DNA from: an uncultured Bacteroides sp.
GTDB taxonomy: Bacteria > Bacteroidota > Bacteroidia > Bacteroidales > Bacteroidaceae
DNA: 30,035 nucleotides
Direction: 5' to 3'
Assembly: GCA_905197435.1 (NCBI GenBank)
Contig: CAJJYX010000017.1
Span: 1 to 30,035 of the forward strand
Numbering within the stretch: position 1 is the stretch's first letter; every line of letters begins with the position of its first letter. Both the position numbers and the translations under genes were made by a program. The notes below the pieces were generated by a model. That model ran no database searches, was not told the origin of the DNA, and saw only the letters and a list, made by a program, of their open reading frames with translations. Below are positions 16,495-25,032 of the stretch, one piece after another.

Positions 16495-19032
16495 TCACCA
16501 ATGCCTTTCCGGATAAAGGTCATTCCACCACGCCGGACTGTCCTGCAACCAGCGGGCAAACCAAGCCATGATTGAATTGTGCCACAATTCACGCTTTGCA
16601 TAGTCAAGCACAAAGTGGTTTTCGCCATCCACAGTGATGAATTCCACCGGCTTGCCCAATATCTTCAGCGCATTATACAACTGGATGCTTTCGCCGATAG
16701 GCACGTTCGTATCTACCGTACCATGCAGCAATAGCAGAGGGGTCTTAATCTTGTCCGCATTGAACAATGCTCCATGCTTTGTAAACAAATCCGGATTATT
16801 CCACGGATAGCTTTCGGCGGCCGCAACAGAGTTATAGGAATATCCCCAATAGCCCTCGCCCCAATAGCTCGTCACATTGCTGATGCCCGCATGAGAAGCG
16901 GCAGCAGCAAACATATCCGTCTTTGTCTGCAAATACATCGTCATGAATCCGCCGTAGGAAGCACCCAGGCATCCGATACGTTTATCGTTGACAAACGGAT
17001 GGGCTGCACAGAATTTCTTCGTACCTTCAATAATCTCATCGGCCGTACGCTCACCCCATGCATTGACATGGCGTGCAGAGAACTCCTGGCCATACCCGAT
17101 AGCGCCACTGGGCTGGATGACATAAACCACATAGTCGCGTGATGCAAATAACTGTGCACAATATGGAGAAGTTATGCCGCGGGTTGTAGGAGTCGTTCCC
17201 CCATAATAGTACACGATAAGCGGATATTTTTTGTCTGGGTCAAAAGACGGCGGCAGGCAAATCATCCCCTTTATCTCCGTACCGTCCGAGGCTGTGAAGT
17301 TCCACTCTTCCATCTGTCCCAGTTCAATCTTGTCGAGAATGGGTTTCATGGGATTGGCAAGCAGGGTGGAAACCTTCTTCTTCGTGTCGTATGTATAAGC
17401 CACACCCGTACTGGTATTCCCACCACCCACGTAGGCAGCCACAGTCGGATTGTCATTTGCCAGCGTGAAGGAAGCAATCACATCCTCTTCAAGCGGAAGC
17501 ATTTCAAAGCTTTTTGTCTTTGGAGCATAACGGTAAATATGCCTGCAGTCTCCATCGGTCGTATCGAAATAAATACATCCGTCTGCACGGTTCCATTGCA
17601 AGGGAGACACCGTAGGATTGAAATCACGTGTGATGGCTTGCACTTCCTTTGTAGCCAAGTCCATGATGAAGGCTTGGGTATCAAAGTCATTGGCAATGGG
17701 ATGCCCGCCACAATTTTTGCCGATACCCCCGAAAGCAGACGGGCTACCGGTGACCAGAAGTTGCTTTCCGTCCGGAGAATAGGAGGCACTCCCCAAATAA
17801 GCATCCCAAGCAACCAGTGTATCTGCCTGCAAGGTGGCCAAATCAATCTCAAACAGGGAAGAGAGGGAGAAAGGACATCGAGTGATGTCCGGTTTGGAAG
17901 TGCTGCACAACAGTTTCTTTCCATCCGGAGAGATATCGTTCAGGTAGACATTGTGGCTACCGTATGTCAGACGCTCGGAAAGTCCCGTTGCCATATCATA
18001 TTTCATGAGATAGTAGCGGTTGCGCGAATTGGGAATACGGTCGTCCGGATGCAAGAGGCGCTTCAACGGGCCACTCACCTTTTCGCCCTCGTCCGTAAGC
18101 ATATAGATAAGGTAGTCTTCAGTAGGAGACCAACTGAAATATCCTTCGGGGACATTCCTCAACAGAACTTCTTCGCGCATCGTGGCAGGGTCGAACACAA
18201 CCAGGTCATTCTGCTCCTCGCCCACAACCGTATAGTAGAGTTTGTTGCTGTTGGGCATCCAGCTCATTTTTTCATTGGCATTGGGCAGTATCACCCGGCC
18301 GGTCTTTACCTCGGTCAGTTCACAGCGGGTTCTGGAGCGTTTCACATCATAATTGTCCGAATAGCGGGTCAGCAGGTACTTGCCGTTGGGCGAAAGGGAC
18401 ACCCTGCTCACTCGGGAGCCGAAATTGGTATTGAACAAAGAGAAACGTCTCTTCATGTCCGGTGCCATCCGGCAGGCTACACCGGCAAAGTCCTTTTCTT
18501 TTTCAAATTCGCACTTCAACATCGGCCGCATCTTGTCGTCTGCGTTTGAAAGCAACTTGATGACAATTTCATAATCCGCTTCGGGATCCATGCGCAGACT
18601 GACGGCCGTAGGACGAACCTGTGACAAACTATCCTCCGCCGTCTCCTTGACCTGCTTGGATTCACCGTTTACAAACACCTCAAAACGGGCAGGGGAATAT
18701 ACATTCAGTTTGCCCTTCATGAAACGTTCTGCACGCAGGTTGGTGGCAAACAGATAGAACAGATTGTCCTTGTCTGCTTTCGCCACAGTGACATATCCCG
18801 CCGTATCGGCAACCATGCGTTCGTACTGACATCCGTCGAAATCGAGACTGACCTTTGTCTTCAGAAGATTACTGACAGTAAACTTGTCTCCCTTGAAGTT
18901 GATGCTGTCAACCTGGAGGGGAGTGCGCACCGTAACGGCCGGACGCACGTTATACTCCGTAACCCTTTCCTGAGCTTGGGCAGCCAATCCCGCAAGGAGC
19001 AGCAAACCCGACAAAACCGTGATTTTCTTCAT
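16495..19032 (-). CDS. S9 family prolyl oligopeptidase / dipeptidyl peptidase
   Basis: An 845-residue secreted serine peptidase that should release dipeptides or cleave after proline in the periplasm. The signal peptide is MKKITVLSGLLLLAGLAAQA; I start at 19032 because the ten residues before it in the longer frame spoil the signal. Residues about 200-560 form a beta-propeller (repeats such as RVSLSPNGKYLLTRYSDNYD and NDISPDGKKLLCSTSKPDIT). The C-terminal alpha/beta hydrolase has the nucleophile in GASYGG (Ser692), Asp774 in LLLLHGTVDTNVP and His806 in DGENHFVLDYAKR. All three catalytic residues are present. It starts ten bases after the pseudouridine synthase stop and is likely co-transcribed with it, although no functional link is obvious. 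Confidence 0.93.
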   Translation of the reverse strand: MKKITVLSGLLLLAGLAAQAQERVTEYNVRPAVTVRTPLQVDSINFKGDKFTVSNLLKTKVSLDFDGCQYERMVADTAGYVTVAKADKDNLFYLFATNLRAERFMKGKLNVYSPARFEVFVNGESKQVKETAEDSLSQVRPTAVSLRMDPEADYEIVIKLLSNADDKMRPMLKCEFEKEKDFAGVACRMAPDMKRRFSLFNTNFGSRVSRVSLSPNGKYLLTRYSDNYDVKRSRTRCELTEVKTGRVILPNANEKMSWMPNSNKLYYTVVGEEQNDLVVFDPATMREEVLLRNVPEGYFSWSPTEDYLIYMLTDEGEKVSGPLKRLLHPDDRIPNSRNRYYLMKYDMATGLSERLTYGSHNVYLNDISPDGKKLLCSTSKPDITRCPFSLSSLFEIDLATLQADTLVAWDAYLGSASYSPDGKQLLVTGSPSAFGGIGKNCGGHPIANDFDTQAFIMDLATKEVQAITRDFNPTVSPLQWNRADGCIYFDTTDGDCRHIYRYAPKTKSFEMLPLEEDVIASFTLANDNPTVAAYVGGGNTSTGVAYTYDTKKKVSTLLANPMKPILDKIELGQMEEWNFTASDGTEIKGMICLPPSFDPDKKYPLIVYYYGGTTPTTRGITSPYCAQLFASRDYVVYVIQPSGAIGYGQEFSARHVNAWGERTADEIIEGTKKFCAAHPFVNDKRIGCLGASYGGFMTMYLQTKTDMFAAAASHAGISNVTSYWGEGYWGYSYNSVAAAESYPWNNPDLFTKHGALFNADKIKTPLLLLHGTVDTNVPIGESIQLYNALKILGKPVEFITVDGENHFVLDYAKRELWHNSIMAWFARWLQDSPAWWNDLYPERHW

Positions 19033-19042
19033 TATAGTAAGA

Positions 19043-19714
19043 TTAAATCGTTTCAAAACCATTCCATAAATTTCCGGGAGGGACGGGAGCCTCCACTTCT
19101 ATCAGTTCTTTGGACACCGGATGCACGAAACGGATATACCGCGCATGCAGGCAGATGCTACCGTCGGGATTCGAACGGGGCGAGCCATACTTCAAGTCCC
19201 CCTTGATAGGACAGCCCATCTTTGCCAGCTGACAGCGTATCTGGTGATGGCGTCCGGTTTTCAAATCTATCTCCAACAGATAATAGTTCTGCGACCGCCC
19301 GATGAGCCGGTAGTGCAAAATCGCTTTCTTGCTACCCGGCACCTCTTTGTCGTATGCATAACTCTTATTCTGTTTCTCGTTGCGTACCAAATAGTTCACC
19401 AATTCCCCCTCTTCCTCGCGGGGCCGGTTCTTCACCACAGCCCAGTAGGTCTTCTTCACTTCGCTGTTCTTGAACATTTCGTTCAGGCGCGACAGCGCCT
19501 TACTAGTCTTGGCAAAAACGACAAGACCGCTTACGGGGCGGTCCAGCCGGTGCGTGACACCGATGAAGACATTTCCGGGCTTGCCGTACTTCTCTTTCAG
19601 ATATTGCTTTACTATTTCCGAAAGCGGCGTATCGCCCGTTTTGTCCCCCTGGACTATCTCGGAAGCGGTCTTGTTGACTATTATGATATGATTGTCTTCG
19701 TATACGACAGTCAT
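19043..19714 (-). CDS. RluA family RNA pseudouridine synthase
   Basis: A 223-residue enzyme that turns uridine into pseudouridine in structured RNA (rRNA or tRNA). The catalytic motif is HRLDRPVSGLVVFAKT with Asp58 as the nucleophile. VVYEDNHIIIVNKTA at the start and the C-terminal RTGRHHQIRCQLAKMGCPIK match the RluA fold. It lacks the N-terminal S4 RNA-binding domain of RluC and RluD, so it belongs to the short forms; the exact target base cannot be told. The S9 peptidase gene begins ten bases after its stop. Upstream, a 106-base gap with a repeat hairpin separates it from fabG. Confidence 0.92.
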   Translation of the reverse strand: MTVVYEDNHIIIVNKTASEIVQGDKTGDTPLSEIVKQYLKEKYGKPGNVFIGVTHRLDRPVSGLVVFAKTSKALSRLNEMFKNSEVKKTYWAVVKNRPREEEGELVNYLVRNEKQNKSYAYDKEVPGSKKAILHYRLIGRSQNYYLLEIDLKTGRHHQIRCQLAKMGCPIKGDLKYGSPRSNPDGSICLHARYIRFVHPVSKELIEVEAPVPPGNLWNGFETI

Positions 19715-19721
19715 CGGTTGT

Positions 19722-19818
19722 TAATGTTTAATGATTAGCGATTAATGATTAGTGATTAGTGATTAATGACTAACACCCAACTTCTCATTAAACATTAAAC
19801 ATTAATCACTAATCACTA
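19722..19818. repeat. Tandem GATTARY heptamers forming a long inverted repeat
   Basis: Five tandem heptamers run GATTAGC, GATTAAT, GATTAGT, GATTAGT, GATTAAT (19733-19767). A perfect 19-base inverted repeat joins 19750-19768 with 19800-19818 across a 31-base loop. Outside it, TAATGTTTAATG (19722-19733) can pair with CATTAAACATTA (19786-19797) or with the same bases at 19793-19804, so two exclusive folds are possible. It fills nearly the whole fabG to pseudouridine-synthase gap and may act as an attenuator or transcript-end hairpin. Confidence 0.75.
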
Positions 19819-19820
19819 TT

Positions 19821-20567
19821 TTACATATTCATACCACCATCTACCTGAATCACCTGACCTGATACATAAGAAGACATGTCAGAAGCCAGGAAGGTAGCAA
19901 TGTTTGCCACGTCTTCGGGTGTACCGCCACGACGCAAAGGAATCTTCTTGCACCATTCAGCCTTCACCTCTTCAGACAAGGCGTCGGTCATGGCTGTCAT
20001 GATGAAGCCCGGAGCAATGGCGTTGGCACGGATACCACGTGAACCCAGTTCTTGTGCAATAGACTTGGCCAAGGCAATCATACCGGCTTTGGAAGCAGCA
20101 TAGTTGGCCTGACCTGCATTACCGTGAACACCTACCACGGAAGCCATATTAATGATACTACCCGTCTTCTGGCGCATCATGATGGGTGTACAGGCATGGA
20201 TAAAGTTGAATGCCGACTTCAGGTTGACATTAATAACCATATCCCATTGCTGTTCGCTCATACGCATCATCAAGCCGTCACGTGTGATACCGGCATTGTT
20301 TACCAAAATATCAATGCGACCAAAGTCCTTATGGATTTCTGTCACTACATTGGCAGTGTCTTCAAAGTTTGCCGCGTTGGAGGCATAAGCTTTTGCCTTT
20401 ACGCCCAAAGCTTCCAATTCTTTTGCCGTAGCTTCGGCATTTTCATCAATCACCAAATCTGTGAATGCGATATTTGCTCCTTCTTGAGCGAACTTCAAAG
20501 CGATAGCCTTGCCGATGCCGCGTGCAGCACCCGTCACAATGGCTGTTTTTCCATCTAATAATCCCAT
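19821..20567 (-). CDS. fabG: 3-oxoacyl-[acyl-carrier-protein] reductase FabG
   Basis: Reduces 3-oxoacyl-ACP with NADPH in each round of fatty acid elongation, in the cytoplasm. The protein is 248 residues, close to family length. The Rossmann cofactor loop is TGAARGIG (12-19), NNAG is at 90-93, and the catalytic Ser143 (NMASVVG), Tyr156 and Lys160 (NYAASKAG) are all in place. The C-terminus YVSGQVIQVDGGMNM is typical FabG. I start at 20567 (MGLLDGKTAIVTGA); the frame stays open upstream, but those residues lie within the TetR gene end and are not FabG-like. It follows the TetR gene by 28 bases, so both are probably one transcript. Confidence 0.95.
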   Translation of the reverse strand: MGLLDGKTAIVTGAARGIGKAIALKFAQEGANIAFTDLVIDENAEATAKELEALGVKAKAYASNAANFEDTANVVTEIHKDFGRIDILVNNAGITRDGLMMRMSEQQWDMVINVNLKSAFNFIHACTPIMMRQKTGSIINMASVVGVHGNAGQANYAASKAGMIALAKSIAQELGSRGIRANAIAPGFIMTAMTDALSEEVKAEWCKKIPLRRGGTPEDVANIATFLASDMSSYVSGQVIQVDGGMNM

Positions 20568-20595
20568 ACTATTTAAATTATTTATAAAATGTATC

Positions 20596-21180
20596 TCATT
20601 TCTTCCCCAATGCACCAAGCACCAGACGGGTAACATAGGTATCACGCACCTCATCATCCAGATAGGCTCCTATATGGCCGCGAATGTAGGGCGTTTCAAT
20701 GCCTTTGACGCTGTAATGCACAATCTCGGCGGTCATGTCCAAATCGTCTATTTGGAAAACACCTTTTTCCATGCCTTCGCGCAAGACCTCCTTGAAAAGC
20801 AGGGTTTCTGTGGTATCGAAACGTTTGCGCACTTTCTCCACTCTCCAAATATCCCGAAAGAAATTGGCGCGAAGGGTACCGTTCCGAAAAACAACCTCCT
20901 TCACTGCATCCAGATGGGTGTAAATCATCTCCATCAGTTTCTCGTCCGGCTGTATGTCTTTCTCCACCACACGCTTCATCATATCCGAAAGAATGTCCAA
21001 TTCGGACTCGACAACAGCCAAGTAAATATCTTCCTTACTCTTGAAATAGGTATAGAGTGTTCTCCTACCTTTCTTTGAAGCGAGGGCAATATCATTCATC
21101 GTGGTATTCTCAACACCCATCTTTGCAAACAGCTGACGGGCAACGTCCACTAATTTAGCTCTTGTCTTCGATACGGTCAT
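20596..21180 (-). CDS. TetR/AcrR family transcriptional regulator
   Basis: A 194-residue regulator. The N-terminal helix-turn-helix (about 8-55) shows LVDVARQLFAKMGVENTTMN and ALASKKGRRTLYTYFKSKED, the usual TetR recognition region. The rest is the helical ligand-binding and dimer domain, too variable to name a ligand. It is followed directly by fabG, which suggests a regulator responding to fatty acid or acyl signals, though this is only inference. Its promoter region has an inverted repeat placed over the -7 element (21217-21240), consistent with autoregulation. Confidence 0.92.
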   Translation of the reverse strand: MTVSKTRAKLVDVARQLFAKMGVENTTMNDIALASKKGRRTLYTYFKSKEDIYLAVVESELDILSDMMKRVVEKDIQPDEKLMEMIYTHLDAVKEVVFRNGTLRANFFRDIWRVEKVRKRFDTTETLLFKEVLREGMEKGVFQIDDLDMTAEIVHYSVKGIETPYIRGHIGAYLDDEVRDTYVTRLVLGALGKK

Positions 21181-21211
21181 AGATTAATTGCACATTGCTT
21201 TATTATTTGAG

Positions 21212-21219
21212 CAAAAGTA
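21212..21219 (-). promoter_or_regulatory. Candidate -7 element of the tetR-fabG promoter
   Basis: The minus strand reads TACTTTTG, a full match to TAnnTTTG, 31 bases before the TetR start. A partial -33 (TCTTG) lies 20 bases upstream. Confidence 0.6.
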
Positions 21220-21240
21220 AGACATTTCCGCATATCTTAC
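21217..21240. promoter_or_regulatory. Putative TetR operator
   Basis: GTAAGACAT (21217-21225) and ATATCTTAC (21232-21240) form an inverted repeat matching at eight of nine positions around a six-base spacer. It overlaps the last bases of the -7 box and fills the space towards -33, where a repressor would block polymerase. Size and symmetry suit a TetR dimer. Confidence 0.5.
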
Positions 21241-21366
21241 AAGAAAACGCACATTTTATTAAAGAACTGCTATAAAAGGAGGGAAAAGAAGCTCTCCATT
21301 ATCGTTCTATCCATCAGCACATTATAGGTAAAAGTAATATAAGACAGAAAAATATCATGCATTTTA

Positions 21367-21397
21367 TTTGCATATTAGATTAAAAACCGTACCTTTG
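21367..21397 (+). promoter_or_regulatory. Promoter of the initiator tRNA gene
   Basis: TTTG (21367-21370), 19 bases of spacer and TACCTTTG (21390-21397) match both halves of the Bacteroides sigma-ABfr consensus. The tRNA begins 20 bases further on. This is the best promoter in the window. Confidence 0.85.
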
Positions 21398-21417
21398 CAC
21401 TCACAAAACAATAACAT

Positions 21418-21490
<73 letters not shown>

Positions 21491-21494
21491 CTAC

Positions 21495-21538
21495 AATGAG
21501 GATAATTAGCTATATATTGGCTCTTTATCCTCATTTTC
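21495..21538 (+). terminator. Terminator of the tRNA gene
   Basis: AATGAGGATAA (21495-21505) pairs perfectly with TTATCCTCATT (21525-21535) around a 19-base loop, followed by TTCG. It starts four bases after the tRNA end. Confidence 0.65.
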
Positions 21539-21826
21539 GTTTAAGAGGTCGAACAAAAACAGGGCGCAGTAGAAGTTCTGTGAGAGTAGGCATAAGTTCT
21601 ATCTGTGCAATGTTTTTCAATTCACCATTGACCGTTTCAATCAAAGCCTGTTTCCAGAGCAGGATTTTATCGGCTATGCTCATCCGCTTGATGCAAGGAT
21701 AGTTCTGCTAGTCGGATGTTTGCGACTCTTGTTTTCAACCATGAATTTTCCTTGTTGCAATGCAAATTCCTTACAAAAATCATCTGCCATACAATAAATC
21801 TCCGTAACTTTAGCCTCTGAAAACAT
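21531..21826 (-). pseudogene. Remnant of an IS982-family transposase with a large internal deletion
   Basis: From ATG 21826 the minus strand encodes 48 residues starting MFSEAKVTEIYCMADDFCKE, which I recognise as the N-terminus of Bacteroides IS982-type transposases, ending at a TGA at 21680-21682. Overlapping it in another frame, from 21683 down to 21531, is a piece starting MSIADKILLWKQALIETVNG and continuing ELKNIAQIE, which resembles the C-terminal part of the same transposases. The middle, with the DDE catalytic region (roughly 200 residues), is missing, and the sequence after AQIE no longer matches. So this is a dead relic. I found no clear terminal inverted repeats or target duplication. 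Confidence 0.7.
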
Positions 21827-21959
21827 AGTGGTAATCGTTTAAATGTTATAATTAGGCACTATAAATTTATACTTTTATACCTATATTACTATTATTCAAC
21901 GAGATATTTACAACTTGTATCGGACTCACGTTAAATTAATTTAGCCAACGGGTTAAAAA

Positions 21960-23582
21960 ATGAAACTGACAAGAATTGCACTGACACATATATTCTTTTT
22001 GACCGCCTTGTCTGCATTTTCACAAAATGTAGCAGACTCGCTCATCACAGCGTTCGATCGCCAAAAAGGAATTCAGGCGACACACACGGCGGAAACGTTT
22101 TTGGAGTATCTGGCCGAGGAAGGCTTCACCGAAGGAACAGTTGGGCTGCTTCCAGGCAGCAAGGAGGACAGCGTCAAGACTCTGATCTGGTATTGGGCCG
22201 GAGAATGGTACTACGATGCTCAGGAATATAACAAATCCATCGACTACGCAAGCAAGGCTCTGACACTCAGCAAAAAGATCGGTGCCAAAGAGATAGAATG
22301 CGACTGCGACAATGTCCTTTCAATAGCATTTTTTCGCAAATCGGACTATCACAAGTCGCTTGAGTTTGCGCAAGAGACCTTGGCGTTGGGAAGGGAACTT
22401 CAGGATGACGCCCGGGTAGCATATTCATTGAACACTTTGGCTGGAATCTGCCTTGCGTCAAAACAGCCGGCGGAGGGAGTGAAGTATATCCTTGAAGCGA
22501 TCAATATCTGTGAAAGGCAGAAAGATTCCCTAAAACTGGCTGTACGCTACGGAATGGCTGCGGAAATCTACCACAGCATGGGAGAGCATGAAAAGAGCCT
22601 TGACTATTCCCGCCACGCCTACGATATCAACAAGAAGATGGGGCTTAATGATAAGGCTGCAATCAGGCTGTCGCAGATGGCGGCAGCGCAGATATCCCTC
22701 GGCCGGTATGACGACGCTGAAAAATCCCTGCTTGAGGCACTTCCAGAGTTGGAAAAGGCCGGGAACATGCAGTCTTGGGCAATCTGCTGCAACCAGATGG
22801 GCGACATCTGCCTCCAAAAAAGAGACAATGACAGAGCGGTTGAATATTTCCGATCTGCGCTCAAAGTCTTCACGGAGAAAGGAGATGCCTATAACAAAAG
22901 CCATTCTCACTATGGTCTCAGCAAGGCTTTGATTCCCCACAATTCCGACGAGGCCGTGGAGCACTTAATGCAGTACACCCACATCAAGGACTCGCTCTAC
23001 GATAGCGAGATGAACCAAGGACTCAATGAATATAACGCCCGCTACCGCAATGAACAGATCACCAATGAGCGGGATCATCATCTGAATTCCAAACGGAAGA
23101 TTCTGTGGTGTGGCATCGCGGCCGTCGCCTTGCTGGCATTCGCGATATGGCTGCTTGCCCGTAAAAACAAATCAATCAAGGATGCTCTTGCCGGTGTCAC
23201 GGAAAAGCTGGAGACGGCGAGAAAACAACGGGCAGTTCCGGTTGCGGAGCGAGATATGGTTGAGCCATTAAAAGTTGAAATAAGGAAACAGATTCTCAAT
23301 GGGCAAGATGTGGATCTTCAAGAGGCGGCCTCCGCGCTCTACACCACCAGGTCTAATCTTAACCGTCAGATCAAAGCCCAGACGGGCAAAAGCAGCAGTT
23401 CTTTGGTAGCCGAGGTCAGAATCGAGATGGCCAAGGAGATTCTGAGTACACAGAAAGACAAGGCGATCGCCGATGTGGCTTCGCTTTGCGGCATCAATGA
23501 CGTGTCTTATTTCATAACACTATTCAAGAAAATGACGGGGACCACGCCGAAGCAATGGCGGGACAGTTACTACGGACAATAA
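21960..23582 (+). CDS. Membrane-anchored TPR sensor with cytoplasmic AraC-type DNA-binding domain
   Basis: A 540-residue one-component regulator spanning the inner membrane. A signal peptide (about 1-21, ending SAFS) is followed by tetratricopeptide-like helical repeats in the periplasm (about 70-345; for example AGEWYYDAQEYNKSIDYASK and QMGDICLQKRDNDRAVEYFR). One membrane helix lies at 381-400 (ILWCGIAAVALLAFAIWLLA). The C-terminal 100 residues (439-537) are an AraC/XylS double helix-turn-helix, with VDLQEAASALYTTRSNLNRQ and the signature IADVASLCGINDVSYFITLF KKMTGTTPKQW. This design is known in Bacteroidetes, though the signals are mostly unknown. A terminator follows, so it is probably transcribed apart from the downstream genes, which are the natural candidates for its targets. 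Confidence 0.9.
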   Translation: MKLTRIALTHIFFLTALSAFSQNVADSLITAFDRQKGIQATHTAETFLEYLAEEGFTEGTVGLLPGSKEDSVKTLIWYWAGEWYYDAQEYNKSIDYASKALTLSKKIGAKEIECDCDNVLSIAFFRKSDYHKSLEFAQETLALGRELQDDARVAYSLNTLAGICLASKQPAEGVKYILEAINICERQKDSLKLAVRYGMAAEIYHSMGEHEKSLDYSRHAYDINKKMGLNDKAAIRLSQMAAAQISLGRYDDAEKSLLEALPELEKAGNMQSWAICCNQMGDICLQKRDNDRAVEYFRSALKVFTEKGDAYNKSHSHYGLSKALIPHNSDEAVEHLMQYTHIKDSLYDSEMNQGLNEYNARYRNEQITNERDHHLNSKRKILWCGIAAVALLAFAIWLLARKNKSIKDALAGVTEKLETARKQRAVPVAERDMVEPLKVEIRKQILNGQDVDLQEAASALYTTRSNLNRQIKAQTGKSSSSLVAEVRIEMAKEILSTQKDKAIADVASLCGINDVSYFITLFKKMTGTTPKQWRDSYYGQ

Positions 23583-23606
23583 CAACATTTCAAGGTGGAT
23601 TTCATT

Positions 23607-23655
23607 GAAATATGGTCAAAGAGACGCATTTTGCCTCTTTGACCATATTTCTTTT
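23607..23655 (+). terminator. Strong terminator behind the TPR/AraC regulator
   Basis: A 17-base-pair perfect stem joins 23607-23623 (GAAATATGGTCAAAGAG) with 23635-23651 (CTCTTTGACCATATTTC) around an 11-base loop, followed by TTTT. The 52 bases after it must hold the promoter of the next operon; no TAnnTTTG is seen there. Confidence 0.85.
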
Positions 23656-23707
23656 GGGGCGTAACGTCTAACTTCGCGATGTATATAAATCTAAAAAACA
23701 TAAATAA

Positions 23708-24991
23708 ATGACAAATCACAATTTGAAAGCCATGACGGTCGTTGCCTTAATGGCGGGACTTGGCACAATGACAGCCAACGCACAGTTGGGCGGCTTAAAA
23801 AACGCCCTTAAAAACAAAGTCAAGAATGAGGTCTCAAACACAAAATCAGTGACGGAAACCGCAAAGCCTGCGATGGCCAAAGTGGAGGAAGCGGTCACTG
23901 CTTTACAGGCTCAGGACGGAGTCCGCTCTGACGAGGAGAAATTCTGGAATTCCGACATGGGAGACTGCGTGAGGATCGTAGGCCAGCAAGGAACTCTTTA
24001 CGAAGGCAACGCGAAGTCGTCCTGGGACCAGCTTCTGGAGTGGAAGAAGGATCTTCACCTTATGACGATGAACCGTAAGACTGTCATCGCCAACGCTCTT
24101 TACTATCTCTACAGAATGGAGGAGGCCGCAGATGAGCAAAAATTCGACAACCAGGAACTTGAATATTTCACCCGTTCCGGAGAGATGTACAATTTCGTCG
24201 AGAATATCGCCCATGAGTCGGAAGGTGTCAAGGACGAGTTCAAGTACAATGAATACAAGGATCACTACAACGCCGCCTACGGCAAGATCTGGGCGAAACT
24301 TTGGGCCGGACTGCCTAAGAAGACGGCAACGGCCAAGGAAGACAGGGCCAAGTTCGCCGACGGAACCTACAATCAGATCGAGTTTGAAATCGGAAAATCC
24401 AATGAATATTCAGGGAAGATGAAGGAGTGGTATTTAGACTGGGCCTATTCAGCCTACAACCTCAACGCTTCCTTTGGCTATCTGCTTGAGAGCGACCCTC
24501 GCTATGAACAGGTTCTCGCCGATCTGAAATCGGCCATAGCCAAGACTTCCGAGGAGTTCCAGACCAGAAATCCTGTCAAGACCGCCGCCCAGCTTAGGGA
24601 TGAATACAAGGTGGAGAAAGAACAGATGGCAAAGAAAGAGGCAGAGCGTAAGGCCGCCCGCGAGGCAGAGATCGCCGCGAGCATGCAACCTTGGCCTGCC
24701 ACCAAGATGGGTGACTCGGCTTTCCTGAATGCTTGTCTGGCCGCGGCCCGCGCGCAGTTCCCTGAGGAGGATGCGAAACGTGTCACGGTCCTGAATTCGA
24801 CCTGGCAGATTGACCGTGACGGCTTCGGAAACATCGTGCGCCGCCGTGTCAGCGCTTGGGTTGACATCAAAAAGGACGGCAAACGTTACGCCACCAACTA
24901 CGGCTTCGCGCAAGACTACATGGGCGGAGGCAAGTATGGTAAGACATACTTCTTCGGAGTCGGCACAAGGAGCGGATTCTTCATCAAGTAG
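23708..24991 (+). CDS. Secreted protein of unknown function
   Basis: I do not recognise this 427-residue protein. A signal peptide covers about 1-25 (cut after ANA). The mature N-terminus is a short amphipathic lysine-rich helix (LGGLKNALKNKVKNEVSN), then a helical charged body with many aromatic residues (DQLLEWKKDLHLMTMNRKTV, WYLDWAYSAYNLNASFGYLL). A likely coiled coil lies at about 300-330 (KVEKEQMAKKEAERKAAREA). The last 95 residues look like a separate small beta domain (TVLNSTWQIDRDGFGNIVRR, later YFFGVGTRSGFFIK). No catalytic motif is visible. It opens a probable operon with the TMEM43-like gene 41 bases behind, and probably acts in the periplasm or at the surface. Confidence 0.8.
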   Translation: MTNHNLKAMTVVALMAGLGTMTANAQLGGLKNALKNKVKNEVSNTKSVTETAKPAMAKVEEAVTALQAQDGVRSDEEKFWNSDMGDCVRIVGQQGTLYEGNAKSSWDQLLEWKKDLHLMTMNRKTVIANALYYLYRMEEAADEQKFDNQELEYFTRSGEMYNFVENIAHESEGVKDEFKYNEYKDHYNAAYGKIWAKLWAGLPKKTATAKEDRAKFADGTYNQIEFEIGKSNEYSGKMKEWYLDWAYSAYNLNASFGYLLESDPRYEQVLADLKSAIAKTSEEFQTRNPVKTAAQLRDEYKVEKEQMAKKEAERKAAREAEIAASMQPWPATKMGDSAFLNACLAAARAQFPEEDAKRVTVLNSTWQIDRDGFGNIVRRRVSAWVDIKKDGKRYATNYGFAQDYMGGGKYGKTYFFGVGTRSGFFIK

Positions 24992-25032
24992 ATCATCACA
25001 TAATATTAATATAAATAAGAAATCAAGTACTT

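Noticed and set aside
17539..18549. Long plus-strand open frame (336 codons) opposite the S9 peptidase
   Set aside because: It lies wholly inside the peptidase gene on the other strand, has no recognisable domain and no leader or promoter signal.
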